Assembly: GCF_001440345.1 (NCBI RefSeq)
Contig: NZ_LJYX01000006.1
Coordinates: forward strand, 186,001 to 250,000
From: Colwellia sp. TT2012
GTDB taxonomy: Bacteria > Pseudomonadota > Gammaproteobacteria > Enterobacterales > Alteromonadaceae
Direction: 5' to 3'
Length of the DNA: 64,000 nucleotides
Shown: positions 25,655 to 33,348 of the stretch, in pieces
Position numbering within the stretch: position 1 is the stretch's first letter
Layout: each line of letters begins with the position of its first letter
Notes under the pieces: generated by a model
What the model was told of the DNA's origin: nothing
Database searches by the model: none
Seen by the model: only the letters and a program-made list of their open reading frames with translations
Program-made: the position numbers and the translations under genes

Positions 25655-28600
25655 ATGAAAACAAATAAAAATTCGTTATCAATATTTAAAATGAAATCAC
25701 TTTCATTGAGCATTGCCGTTATTCTTGCCAGTAGTTTAAGTGCTTGTGGCAGTAGTGATAGTGAACCAAAAGTTATTGATGAACCAGCAATTATTCAACC
25801 TGAACTTGCCAGTGGTTTATTGTGTATAGACAGCAATAATAACGGTAAATGTGATGAGGGTGAAGTTCGTCAAGAGGGCTTTTCAGCTACTGTTATCCCA
25901 GAAAATATGAAATCTAGTGACTATGCAAGATTATTAGAAATAACCGATGGCAGCTTATATGTAGCTAGTCCCGGTGCAGATGAAATAAATGTTTACAGTA
26001 CAATTATTGCTAATGAAATACTCTTTAATCCAACGATTTCAGCGGATAAATCGCAAGCCGCAACTTATTTAAATGAACAGTTGTCATTGGCTACCGATGG
26101 AACAGTAACTACCGAACAAGAAGAAAAAATTAAAGCTTCAATAAAAACAGCCTTAACGACACATGCTGATGCCCACCCGTTAAAAGTAATCGCTGCTGTG
26201 GTCAGTAAATTTATCGAAACAAAAGAATTTACTATCACAGTTAACGTTGATGAAGTTAATGCTCAGCATATTGCCAAGCGCGATATCAGCCTCAAAGGTG
26301 AAAAATTAACGTGGGAACAAAGTGACCATGATGAAACACCTGATTTTATTATGCCATTAGCTGGTCGTAATATGACGGCGATGACCATGCATTACCATAA
26401 CGGCCTGATGGTGATTGATACCAGCGGTGAGACACCGGTTATTAAATCAAATGGTTTATTTGCTAATGTTGAAGGTGAGCGTTATACCATTGATGCAACA
26501 ACAGGCGCAAGTGAACACCGTTTACGAGGTGCTACTTCATCACCAGATGGACAATATGTTTACATTAACATCCGTCCTAGCAATGGTGAAGACTCGGTAG
26601 GGTCGAGTGATAACTATGGTTTGTTTCGAGTAGCAATAAAGGATGATGGTACTTTTGCTGCACATGATGATCCAAGTACAAAACGCTTTGTAAATGCTTA
26701 CATTGGTCATTTTGAAATGGTTGGTGATAAAGTTCATGTTGAAGATTTAGATGAAGAAGTCACTTATATTCTTAACCTAGATTTAACCGATACGGGTGAA
26801 GTTGTTACTGCCAAAGATCTTGTTACTACCTCACTTGCAACGTTAATCAATGTTAAAGAGCAATTCACCTCTCCTGATGGCTTGTATTTATATGCCGCGA
26901 CAGCAGGTGAAAATGGCTCGACAGATCAATTACATAAAATCAATACGACAACGGGCGTTATTGATGGCATTGCTAGTTTAGATGAAATTTTTGGCACGCT
27001 GAAATTCTTTGATAATGGTAAGCAAGCATTAGCTTACGATGATGACTATGCTGCTATTATTGATTTAGAAAATATGGTGCTAAGCCAAACCTTACCTCTA
27101 GCCAGTAGTGTTCGCTCTGGTGAGATCACCCCAGATAATAATTACGCAATATTCTCTTCAGAAAGTGACGCTGTTTGGGTCTTTGACTTGAATGCAATTG
27201 ATGTAAATATAATCGCAAGTTTTAATGTTGGCGAGCGTATACGCGCCATAGCTGCCGACGATAAAGGTAATGTCTTTATTGCTGGTCGTGGCTTTAACCA
27301 TGTTAATAAACTTATTAAAGGTAATGTACTTACCCCTGCACAAATTTTAGCGGCTGATAAAGCCGCGGTTGTTGAAAGTGACATTAATAATGGTTCATCG
27401 TTGTCCGTTGTTGTTTCGGACCTTTCATTAGCGACAACTATCCCCGCAGGCTCTGGCTCTACTATTACTTGGTCGTCTAATGTAATTAATGTTAATACAT
27501 TGAAACCTACCAATGATGAAGAACCTAACCTAGGCGCTCTGACTCGCCCAACTAATGGACAAGGAGATCAGTCAGGTATTTTAATTGCTAATTTGAACTT
27601 CAGCTTTCGTGATATTAGTCTTGATGATTTAAAGAACTTTGATTTTAGTGTCCGTCAAATGCCTGAAATTTTACCTAGCGCAACTTCCATTCAAACAGCT
27701 AATAACTCAGCGCAATACCCAGCAGCCAATGTTGATGGCAGCATTATGTTAGCGCCAGTAAGGTTTGAAAATGCTAATGAAGAAGATGTTTATGGTTTTA
27801 TTGGCATAAATCTGGTGGACGGCTTACCTGTTATTGTTTCAGGTACTGCTGAAACGCCAAAAACCTATCTTGATACCGAGTCTCTTGTGGGGGTTGGTAT
27901 ACATGGTAGTTATGGTATTGGTGTGAGTTCGGCTGTTGAGGTTGGTAATGATGCCGGGCAAGCGAGAATATTTACCGTGGCAATGGATGTTACCGGTGTA
28001 TTAAGCAACGCTGTGACTACATCAATTGATATCACTACGGGCGTTCCACAAAAAGTAGGCTTTAACGCTGAGCAATCAATAGCATCAGTAATGATTAAAA
28101 AAGAGGATGACTCTTACATCACTGAATTTTACGCTATTGGTGATACCGGTGAAATATCGTTAACTCACACCATTAACTTAGAGCCTGCGGAATACGCAAC
28201 TTACGGACCGCCAGCGATTAATAATGATGGTAGCCGTGTTTACCAACGAGACGGAGATAACGTTATTATGACAGCCGCGGATGGTGCAACTACCTCAGCT
28301 GCGGTAGATGAAATAGCGCGTGTTTGGTCACATGATAACCGTGTGTTTGTACTAACGTATGAGGGCAATATTGTTAGCTTTAATGAAACATTAGATGAAT
28401 CATCAAGAAAAATGTTCTACTCCGGCACTGGCGGTCGTATGTACAGCGCAGCAGGTAGAACTTTTAACGGTAAAGATTATCTTTATATTGCAGTACAAAG
28501 AGCCGATTCAGCTTTAAATGGTATTTATCAACTAGAGATTATGGATGATGGCAGCTTAAAAGAAATCGCTTTCTCGAATACCCCAGAAGGTGATGGTGCT

Positions 28601-28711
28601 GATCGCATGACAGTATCTGGTGATGGCGGCACTGTGTATTTTAGTTACCGTGTCAGGAGTGGGGATAATAAAGGTAGGCATTTTGGTGTCATAGAAATGC
28701 CAAAGCAATAA
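25655..28711 (+). CDS. Large beta-propeller lipoprotein with an ApbE-type flavinylation motif
   Basis: 1018 residues. The signal peptide ends in lipobox SLSAC (Cys31). Next to the anchor is an EF-hand- or dockerin-like CIDSNNNGKCDEGE (57-70). From about 215 the protein is strand-rich with blade-like units (YHNGLMVIDTSGE, SSPDGQYVYINIR, FTSPDGLYLYAATAG, SGDGGTVYFSYRV near the C-terminus), a propeller of the YncE/WD40 class, probably two propellers. Residues 280-286 read D-A-T-T-G-A-S, matching the ApbE FMN-attachment motif with Ser286 as acceptor. First gene of the operon, behind a Fur-like site. Paralogue of the protein at 31120. Inference: surface or periplasmic lipoprotein carrying covalent FMN. 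Substrate unknown. Confidence 0.75.
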   Translation: MKTNKNSLSIFKMKSLSLSIAVILASSLSACGSSDSEPKVIDEPAIIQPELASGLLCIDSNNNGKCDEGEVRQEGFSATVIPENMKSSDYARLLEITDGSLYVASPGADEINVYSTIIANEILFNPTISADKSQAATYLNEQLSLATDGTVTTEQEEKIKASIKTALTTHADAHPLKVIAAVVSKFIETKEFTITVNVDEVNAQHIAKRDISLKGEKLTWEQSDHDETPDFIMPLAGRNMTAMTMHYHNGLMVIDTSGETPVIKSNGLFANVEGERYTIDATTGASEHRLRGATSSPDGQYVYINIRPSNGEDSVGSSDNYGLFRVAIKDDGTFAAHDDPSTKRFVNAYIGHFEMVGDKVHVEDLDEEVTYILNLDLTDTGEVVTAKDLVTTSLATLINVKEQFTSPDGLYLYAATAGENGSTDQLHKINTTTGVIDGIASLDEIFGTLKFFDNGKQALAYDDDYAAIIDLENMVLSQTLPLASSVRSGEITPDNNYAIFSSESDAVWVFDLNAIDVNIIASFNVGERIRAIAADDKGNVFIAGRGFNHVNKLIKGNVLTPAQILAADKAAVVESDINNGSSLSVVVSDLSLATTIPAGSGSTITWSSNVINVNTLKPTNDEEPNLGALTRPTNGQGDQSGILIANLNFSFRDISLDDLKNFDFSVRQMPEILPSATSIQTANNSAQYPAANVDGSIMLAPVRFENANEEDVYGFIGINLVDGLPVIVSGTAETPKTYLDTESLVGVGIHGSYGIGVSSAVEVGNDAGQARIFTVAMDVTGVLSNAVTTSIDITTGVPQKVGFNAEQSIASVMIKKEDDSYITEFYAIGDTGEISLTHTINLEPAEYATYGPPAINNDGSRVYQRDGDNVIMTAADGATTSAAVDEIARVWSHDNRVFVLTYEGNIVSFNETLDESSRKMFYSGTGGRMYSAAGRTFNGKDYLYIAVQRADSALNGIYQLEIMDDGSLKEIAFSNTPEGDGADRMTVSGDGGTVYFSYRVRSGDNKGRHFGVIEMPKQ
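26492..26512 (+). other. Candidate FMN-attachment motif (DATTGAS) in the first propeller lipoprotein
   Basis: Encodes residues 280-286. Fits D-x-x-[ST]-G-A-[ST], in which ApbE links FMN phosphate to the last Ser/Thr. The following residues EHRL parallel the EQSL after the same motif in the paralogue at 32170. Confidence 0.65.
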
Positions 28712-28765
28712 CTATTATTCAAATAACGACTTAAGTCCATTTTTTCGGGCTTATTAAATTACTTT

Positions 28766-28823
28766 TATACCTTTACCATTCAAAATGCACTCTGAAATCT
28801 GCATCTTGAATGGTAACGGGTAT
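28766..28823. repeat. Dispersed repeat copy 3, reduced to its inverted ends (58 bp)
   Basis: TATACCTTTACCATTCAAAA(TGC) and its inverted partner GCATCTTGAATGGTAACGGG(TAT) flank only 12 bases. The inner bases CACTCTGAAA match the right end of copy 1 (7425-7736), so this is an internal deletion product. In this position it forms a strong hairpin within the operon and could weaken read-through from the propeller gene to the thioredoxin gene. Confidence 0.75.
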
Positions 28824-28840
28824 GCCACAGGAATACTGAC

Positions 28841-29332
28841 ATGAAATCTCCCCTATTTAGCGTAATACCATCGGTAATACTTTTAGTCTCACTCCTTTTA
28901 CTAACACCTAGTTCAGCGTTTTCTGTTGAAGTTGGCGATACCCTTAGTGAAGACCTACAAAAGCAACTTAACATTCCTGAAGGACAGGTTGGCGTTGTTG
29001 ATTTTTTTGCCTCTTGGTGCCTCTCTTGTGCAAAAGAAATTCCAGATATAAAAAAAATGATCAAGCAAGACAGACAACAAAAAATGTATGTCATTGGCAT
29101 TGATGTTGATGAAGAGTTAGCTGAAGGCATAGCCTTTCAAAAAGAATTGGCTATAGATTTTCCCGTTATTAATGATGTTGATCAAACAATCATTAGTGAA
29201 TTCTCCCCAATAGCCATGCCCGCTTTGTACTACATCATTGATAACAAAATAGTCGGTAAACATATTGGTGCTGTGGCCAATATCGATGAAAAAATTATAA
29301 ATGATTTACAAAAATTAGGGGTGGAAATTTGA
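28841..29332 (+). CDS. Thioredoxin-like (TlpA-type) periplasmic protein
   Basis: 163 residues. N-terminal signal or anchor (SVILLVSLLLLTPSSAFS), then a thioredoxin fold with active site FFASWCLSCAKEIP (Cys about 62 and 65) and cis-proline in AMPALYYI. TlpA/ResA-like proteins are periplasmic thiol reductases that are usually kept reduced by DsbD or CcdA; a dsbD gene is four genes downstream. The stop overlaps the next start (TGATG), so it is coupled to the DUF4266 gene. Likely job: keeping cysteines of the small CGC-tailed lipoprotein or other partners reduced. The WCxxC centre is intact. Confidence 0.85.
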   Translation: MKSPLFSVIPSVILLVSLLLLTPSSAFSVEVGDTLSEDLQKQLNIPEGQVGVVDFFASWCLSCAKEIPDIKKMIKQDRQQKMYVIGIDVDEELAEGIAFQKELAIDFPVINDVDQTIISEFSPIAMPALYYIIDNKIVGKHIGAVANIDEKIINDLQKLGVEI

Positions 29333-29562
29333 TGAAGCAATCGATGAAAATAAAATTACTGTTAGTGGTCTGCTGCTTTGCATGCAGTGCCTGCAGCATT
29401 GTCCCAGTTAAATCATGGCAAAAAGCCACACTTGCCGGTGAAACCATGCGTTTTGGCGGACCTAACCCTATGATCAAAAAATTTGATGAGCATATTTATA
29501 CCTCAAAAGAAGGTTCTAAAGGTGGTGGCGGTGTGTCAGGTGGCGGCTGTGGTTGTAACTAA
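29332..29562 (+). CDS. Small DUF4266-type lipoprotein with Gly-rich CGC tail
   Basis: 76 residues from ATG 29332, which overlaps the thioredoxin stop by one base. Signal peptide with lipobox ACSAC (acyl Cys about 21). Short conserved core VPVKSWQKATLAGETMRFGG (followed by PNP), as in DUF4266 as I know it, then a flexible GSKGGGGVSGGGCGCN ending. The last residues Cys-Gly-Cys-Asn could hold a metal, form a disulfide with the thioredoxin, or be a cofactor site. It always-small size and coupling to a thioredoxin gene suggest a direct partnership. Function unknown. Confidence 0.75.
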   Translation: MKQSMKIKLLLVVCCFACSACSIVPVKSWQKATLAGETMRFGGPNPMIKKFDEHIYTSKEGSKGGGGVSGGGCGCN

Positions 29563-29692
29563 AAAATACAACTGCTCAAAAGGTTAGTTAAATAACCGAA
29601 CACAGAAAATAAAGCATAACCAATAGAATTAAACAAAATGAAGCAACGCCATATAAACCCAGCTCAACTAACCTCAGTTCAATATCAGGAGA

Positions 29693-31012
29693 ATGTTTTT
29701 GAAAGCTAGCAGTAAACATTTGAAACTATTAGTCATCACCTCTGTCGCTACTGCCATTATACCTTTAACAAGTTTGGCTGAAGATAAAGTGGCCATTCAA
29801 ATACAGCAATATAAAGAAAATGATGATCGCATTAAAGTTCTTGATGGAAAACTGAGTATTGAGCATGACTTTGGGCCCAATCACACCTTAAGTGGCGAGT
29901 ATGATTGGGATAGCATTTCAGGGGCCTCACCTACATGGGATTCAATAACCGGTGCTTCCTCTGAAACTGCATCTGATGCCTTTACTGGCGCTTCTGCTTG
30001 TGTGCCAGAAGAAGGTGAGAATTACTATGATTACTGTCGTAATACCCGATTAATTAATGGTGTGGTTGGTGATGGTGATACTGACCTTGATAATTTTGTT
30101 TATCACAACGTACCGTTGAAAGATCATCGAGATTCACTGGCTTTTTTATATACTTACCGTACTCCGACCATGCGAAATGAGTTGAGTATTGGTGCCAGTT
30201 ATTCAAAAGAGAATGATTTTGAAAATACCGGTCTATCAGTAGAATATTTAATGTATACCGATCGCAGTAAAAATAGATCAATTACTGCCGGCGTCGCCTA
30301 TATGAAAAACGAGGTTTATGATTATTTAGGTGAAAAAGATGAACACGGCGAATATAGCTTGGGCGGTCAATGGCATAACTTTGATTTAATCAATGGCCAA
30401 GTCGGCATTACTCAAGTATTTGATGCAAATACTATCGCAAAATTCAGTGCCTATTACATGGTTGAAGAGGGTCATTTATCAAATCCATATTTCAATGTAG
30501 TAAGGCGTATCAATGTTATTGACTCTAGTAGCGATGAATATACTACCGCAGATATATATCCTAAATATTATTTAGCAAGAGACTCTCGCCCGGATCAACG
30601 AAAAGCAGGCGGTATTTCTATTCAAACGGCAAAATCTTTGAATGAAAATACCACCTGGCATACCTCTTATCGTTTCTACCAAGACAGTTGGGGCGTGCAA
30701 TCTCATACGTTAGAGTCAAAAAGTTATCACAACATTACTGATAATGTTCGCTTCTCGCCAGTATTGCGTTTGTATACTCAAAGCGAAGCCAATTTTTTTA
30801 AAGCCCATGATGCCGTTGATAACATATTTTCTGAAACAGGTTATGCAACAGCGGATGATCGCTTAGGTAACTTTAATGCATGGACAGGGCAGCTTGGCTT
30901 GGAGTATCTAGAAAGTAAGAAGCTTACCTGGAATATAGTGTTGGGCTATCAAGAGCAATCTACAGGTCTAACCTTTGCTTGGGTCAATTTTGGCGCACAA
31001 TACCGATATTAA
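29693..31012 (+). CDS. DUF3570-type outer-membrane beta-barrel with three flavinylation-like motifs
   Basis: 439 residues. Signal peptide about 1-29 (ending SLAED). From about 125 the protein shows amphipathic strands (DSLAFLYTYRTP, NELSIGASYSKEND, SITAGVAYMKNEV, TIAKFSAYYMVEE, NFNAWTGQLGLEYLES) and ends in WVNFGAQYRY, the aromatic C-terminus of outer-membrane barrels. The segment 73-101, before the barrel, holds D73-S-I-S-G-A-S79, D83-S-I-T-G-A-S89 and D95-A-F-T-G-A-S101. Three copies of the ApbE target motif in 29 residues are very unlikely by chance. Cys103 and Cys115 follow. Inference: a barrel whose N-terminal plug carries up to three covalent FMN groups, able to pass electrons across the outer membrane. 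Confidence 0.78.
   Translation: MFLKASSKHLKLLVITSVATAIIPLTSLAEDKVAIQIQQYKENDDRIKVLDGKLSIEHDFGPNHTLSGEYDWDSISGASPTWDSITGASSETASDAFTGASACVPEEGENYYDYCRNTRLINGVVGDGDTDLDNFVYHNVPLKDHRDSLAFLYTYRTPTMRNELSIGASYSKENDFENTGLSVEYLMYTDRSKNRSITAGVAYMKNEVYDYLGEKDEHGEYSLGGQWHNFDLINGQVGITQVFDANTIAKFSAYYMVEEGHLSNPYFNVVRRINVIDSSSDEYTTADIYPKYYLARDSRPDQRKAGGISIQTAKSLNENTTWHTSYRFYQDSWGVQSHTLESKSYHNITDNVRFSPVLRLYTQSEANFFKAHDAVDNIFSETGYATADDRLGNFNAWTGQLGLEYLESKKLTWNIVLGYQEQSTGLTFAWVNFGAQYRY
29909..29995 (+). other. Three clustered candidate FMN-attachment motifs in the DUF3570 protein
   Basis: Encodes residues 73-101: DSISGAS, DSITGAS and DAFTGAS, spaced 10 and 12 residues from Asp to Asp. Each fits D-x-x-[ST]-G-A-[ST]. 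The gene for the FMN transferase ApbE is in the same operon. Confidence 0.7.
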
Positions 31013-31119
31013 TTGTTGAATGTTAGTTATTGATGATTAGTTATAGCTCATTAGCGGTAAATAATTAGCTGTAAATCGTTAACTGTAAAAATTAGTTGTA
31101 AAATATTAGAGATAAACAC

Positions 31120-33102
31120 ATGAAAACAAATGATAAAGCCAATTTAGTTCTGCTCATGATGATGGCGATTTTATTGCCGGCCTGTGAAGAAAGTGATTAT
31201 AAGGCTGGCGATTGTAGTGCTGGGTCTATTTGTGCCTCGACAAGTACATTTATAGAGCCTGAGCCAGTACCCGAGCCTGAACCAGAACCTGTGCCAGACC
31301 AAACGGCATATATAGAAAAAGATGGTGTCACAGGAAAAGTACTCGGCTCTGATTATTGGGTGAATGCCGTGGTATGTTTTGATCATAATAGAAATGGATT
31401 ATGTGATACCTCAGAGCCTAGTGCCGTAACTTTTGAAGACGGTAAATATAGCTTTAAAGCCAGTGATATTATTGCCAGTATCAGTAGTAAAGCACCCTTG
31501 TTGGCTAGAAAATCTATTGAGCAAAACTCCACAGGTATTGCCTTATATGCACCAACACCGGTAAATAATACGGATAAAAATATAAACATCACAGTGTTTA
31601 CTACGTTAGTTCACAGTGAAACCCAATTTAACCCCTATACGTTAGCCAATACAGCAAGCGCGCAAGCATCATTAAAAATGAGTGTTGACGGGTTGAGTAT
31701 TGATGGGTTTGGTTTTGCTAATGAAGTTTTATTATCCGGACAAGATTATCTTGAGAGTGATGTTGAAGTAGGTGTTGATGATGTTATGTTTGCACAAATT
31801 GATGCTATTGCGACCAGTTTAAATCAAGCTCAATCAATAGCAGCCACTGATATCTACAAAGCCGTAGCGGCTATGTTAGACAGTATGTATCAGCTAAATA
31901 CTTACACTACGTCAATTAGTCTAGACAGTATTAATGTCCAGGATATCCAAGAAACTGCCGTGGAGATAAGCCTTTCAACACCACATGTTGAGTGGGACAT
32001 CGGCTATATAGAAGAGGAAAGTTCCGACCTTCATGTACAAGGTGATTATGCCGTGATCGGTTCAAAATGGCATAATCGTTTGATTGTGTTGAATTTAGCA
32101 CAAGATATACCTACTACATTATCATTCAATGATTTTGCCGCATCACCTGATGTTGAACGTGATGATATTGATGGATTTACTGGCGCCTCAGAGCAAAGTT
32201 TAGCTAACATTCGCATAACACCCCCCTCATCGGTGCAAAGTATCTTAGTTGGCGTAGAGAAAAAAAATAAAAGTGGTAGTGAAGAAGGTGCGGATAGTGG
32301 CGTTGGTTTATATCGCGCTAATTTCTCAAACCCAAGTGACATCCCCTTTCAACGCTTTGCCGGGGTAAGTGAGGGGCAAGACTTTTATTCATTTCCTGAT
32401 TTAAATGCCATGTCGTTATCGAGTGACGGCAGCAGGGTTGCTCTATCGGGAGGCAATAAAAAAATGGTGGTATTGCAAACTCATGACTTCAGCCTGGTGA
32501 ACGAGTTTTCTTCTGATTCTAAATATCGCGCTGTTATGCTAAATGAAGAGGGTACTTTGGCTTATGTTAGTTTATCAGCACCTGATCGTATGGAAATTCT
32601 CGATGTAACAACCGGCAGTAAGCTAACCTCCCTTGCAACGGGCACTGAATATCCGAAAGAGTTCAAACTTCTTCAAGGAAGTGATCTTACCAAAATAGCT
32701 TGGTACCTAGGGAAAAGTAATATTCTTTCAATATATAACGTCACTGAGCCGAGTGTAGAGCCCGTTTTATTACATACACTAGCTGCGCAAAGTAATATTA
32801 CCAGTTTCGATATTTCACCTGATGGCAAGTTAGTGATTATTGGCAGTTCAGGTTCATTAGTTGTCTATTCGATAGAAAATAACACCACCAAAGTACTGAA
32901 AACATTGTTAATTGAAAAAGAGATTGAGCTAGTCAGTACGCCACTCAAGGTAGGAACAGTGGCTTTTACTAACAATAACAGGGCCTTGATTGCGACAAAG
33001 AATGCACTACAAACGTTAGATATTAGTTTTGGTGAGCCACCTAGTGCATGGAGCGATGAAAAAAAGCAAGCGTGGTTTGATGTCCATCGCGCCAATCAAT
33101 AA
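31120..33102 (+). CDS. Second propeller lipoprotein with ApbE-type flavinylation motif
   Basis: 660 residues. Lipobox LLPAC (Cys22), then a Pro-Glu linker (EPEPVPEPEPEPVP, about 46-59) and CFDHNRNGLCDTSE (86-99), the same calcium-site-like motif as in the protein at 25655. The strand-rich part from about 290 has blade-like units (LHVQGDYAVIGSKWHNRLIVLNL, SLSSDGSRVALSGG, SFDISPDGKLVIIGSSG). Residues 351-357 read D-G-F-T-G-A-S, a textbook ApbE motif, Ser357 being the predicted FMN site. The order lipobox, calcium-like motif, helical segment, first blade, motif is shared with the first lipoprotein, so the two are paralogues. The Pro-Glu stalk suggests reach away from the membrane. Confidence 0.75.
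   Translation: MKTNDKANLVLLMMMAILLPACEESDYKAGDCSAGSICASTSTFIEPEPVPEPEPEPVPDQTAYIEKDGVTGKVLGSDYWVNAVVCFDHNRNGLCDTSEPSAVTFEDGKYSFKASDIIASISSKAPLLARKSIEQNSTGIALYAPTPVNNTDKNINITVFTTLVHSETQFNPYTLANTASAQASLKMSVDGLSIDGFGFANEVLLSGQDYLESDVEVGVDDVMFAQIDAIATSLNQAQSIAATDIYKAVAAMLDSMYQLNTYTTSISLDSINVQDIQETAVEISLSTPHVEWDIGYIEEESSDLHVQGDYAVIGSKWHNRLIVLNLAQDIPTTLSFNDFAASPDVERDDIDGFTGASEQSLANIRITPPSSVQSILVGVEKKNKSGSEEGADSGVGLYRANFSNPSDIPFQRFAGVSEGQDFYSFPDLNAMSLSSDGSRVALSGGNKKMVVLQTHDFSLVNEFSSDSKYRAVMLNEEGTLAYVSLSAPDRMEILDVTTGSKLTSLATGTEYPKEFKLLQGSDLTKIAWYLGKSNILSIYNVTEPSVEPVLLHTLAAQSNITSFDISPDGKLVIIGSSGSLVVYSIENNTTKVLKTLLIEKEIELVSTPLKVGTVAFTNNNRALIATKNALQTLDISFGEPPSAWSDEKKQAWFDVHRANQ
32170..32190 (+). other. 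Candidate FMN-attachment motif (DGFTGAS) in the second propeller lipoprotein
   Basis: Encodes residues 351-357. Best match in the window to the ApbE consensus D-G-x-[ST]-G-A-[ST]. Confidence 0.68.
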
Positions 33103-33348
33103 TTAAGCTTTTACCTTTAGTCATAACTTCTACACGGCAAGAGCACTATAAATTATTATTAACGTTTTAGAGCGAAATATAGAATATGAGTCATTCCCGA
33201 GGTATCTGATCGGGAATCCATGGTACTTAGCCCCATGGATCTTCGATTAAAATATCTCGAAGATGACAAATTCTCATTATTACGCTCAATTCCCGCTGAT
33301 ATTTATAACGTTTTTGCCGTCATTACTTCTACTTTACGGGTTATTTTC

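Noticed and set aside
33220..33348. Upstream extension of dsbD to 33220
   Set aside because: The extra 43 residues precede the signal peptide and look untranslated; ATG 33349 gives a normal DsbD.
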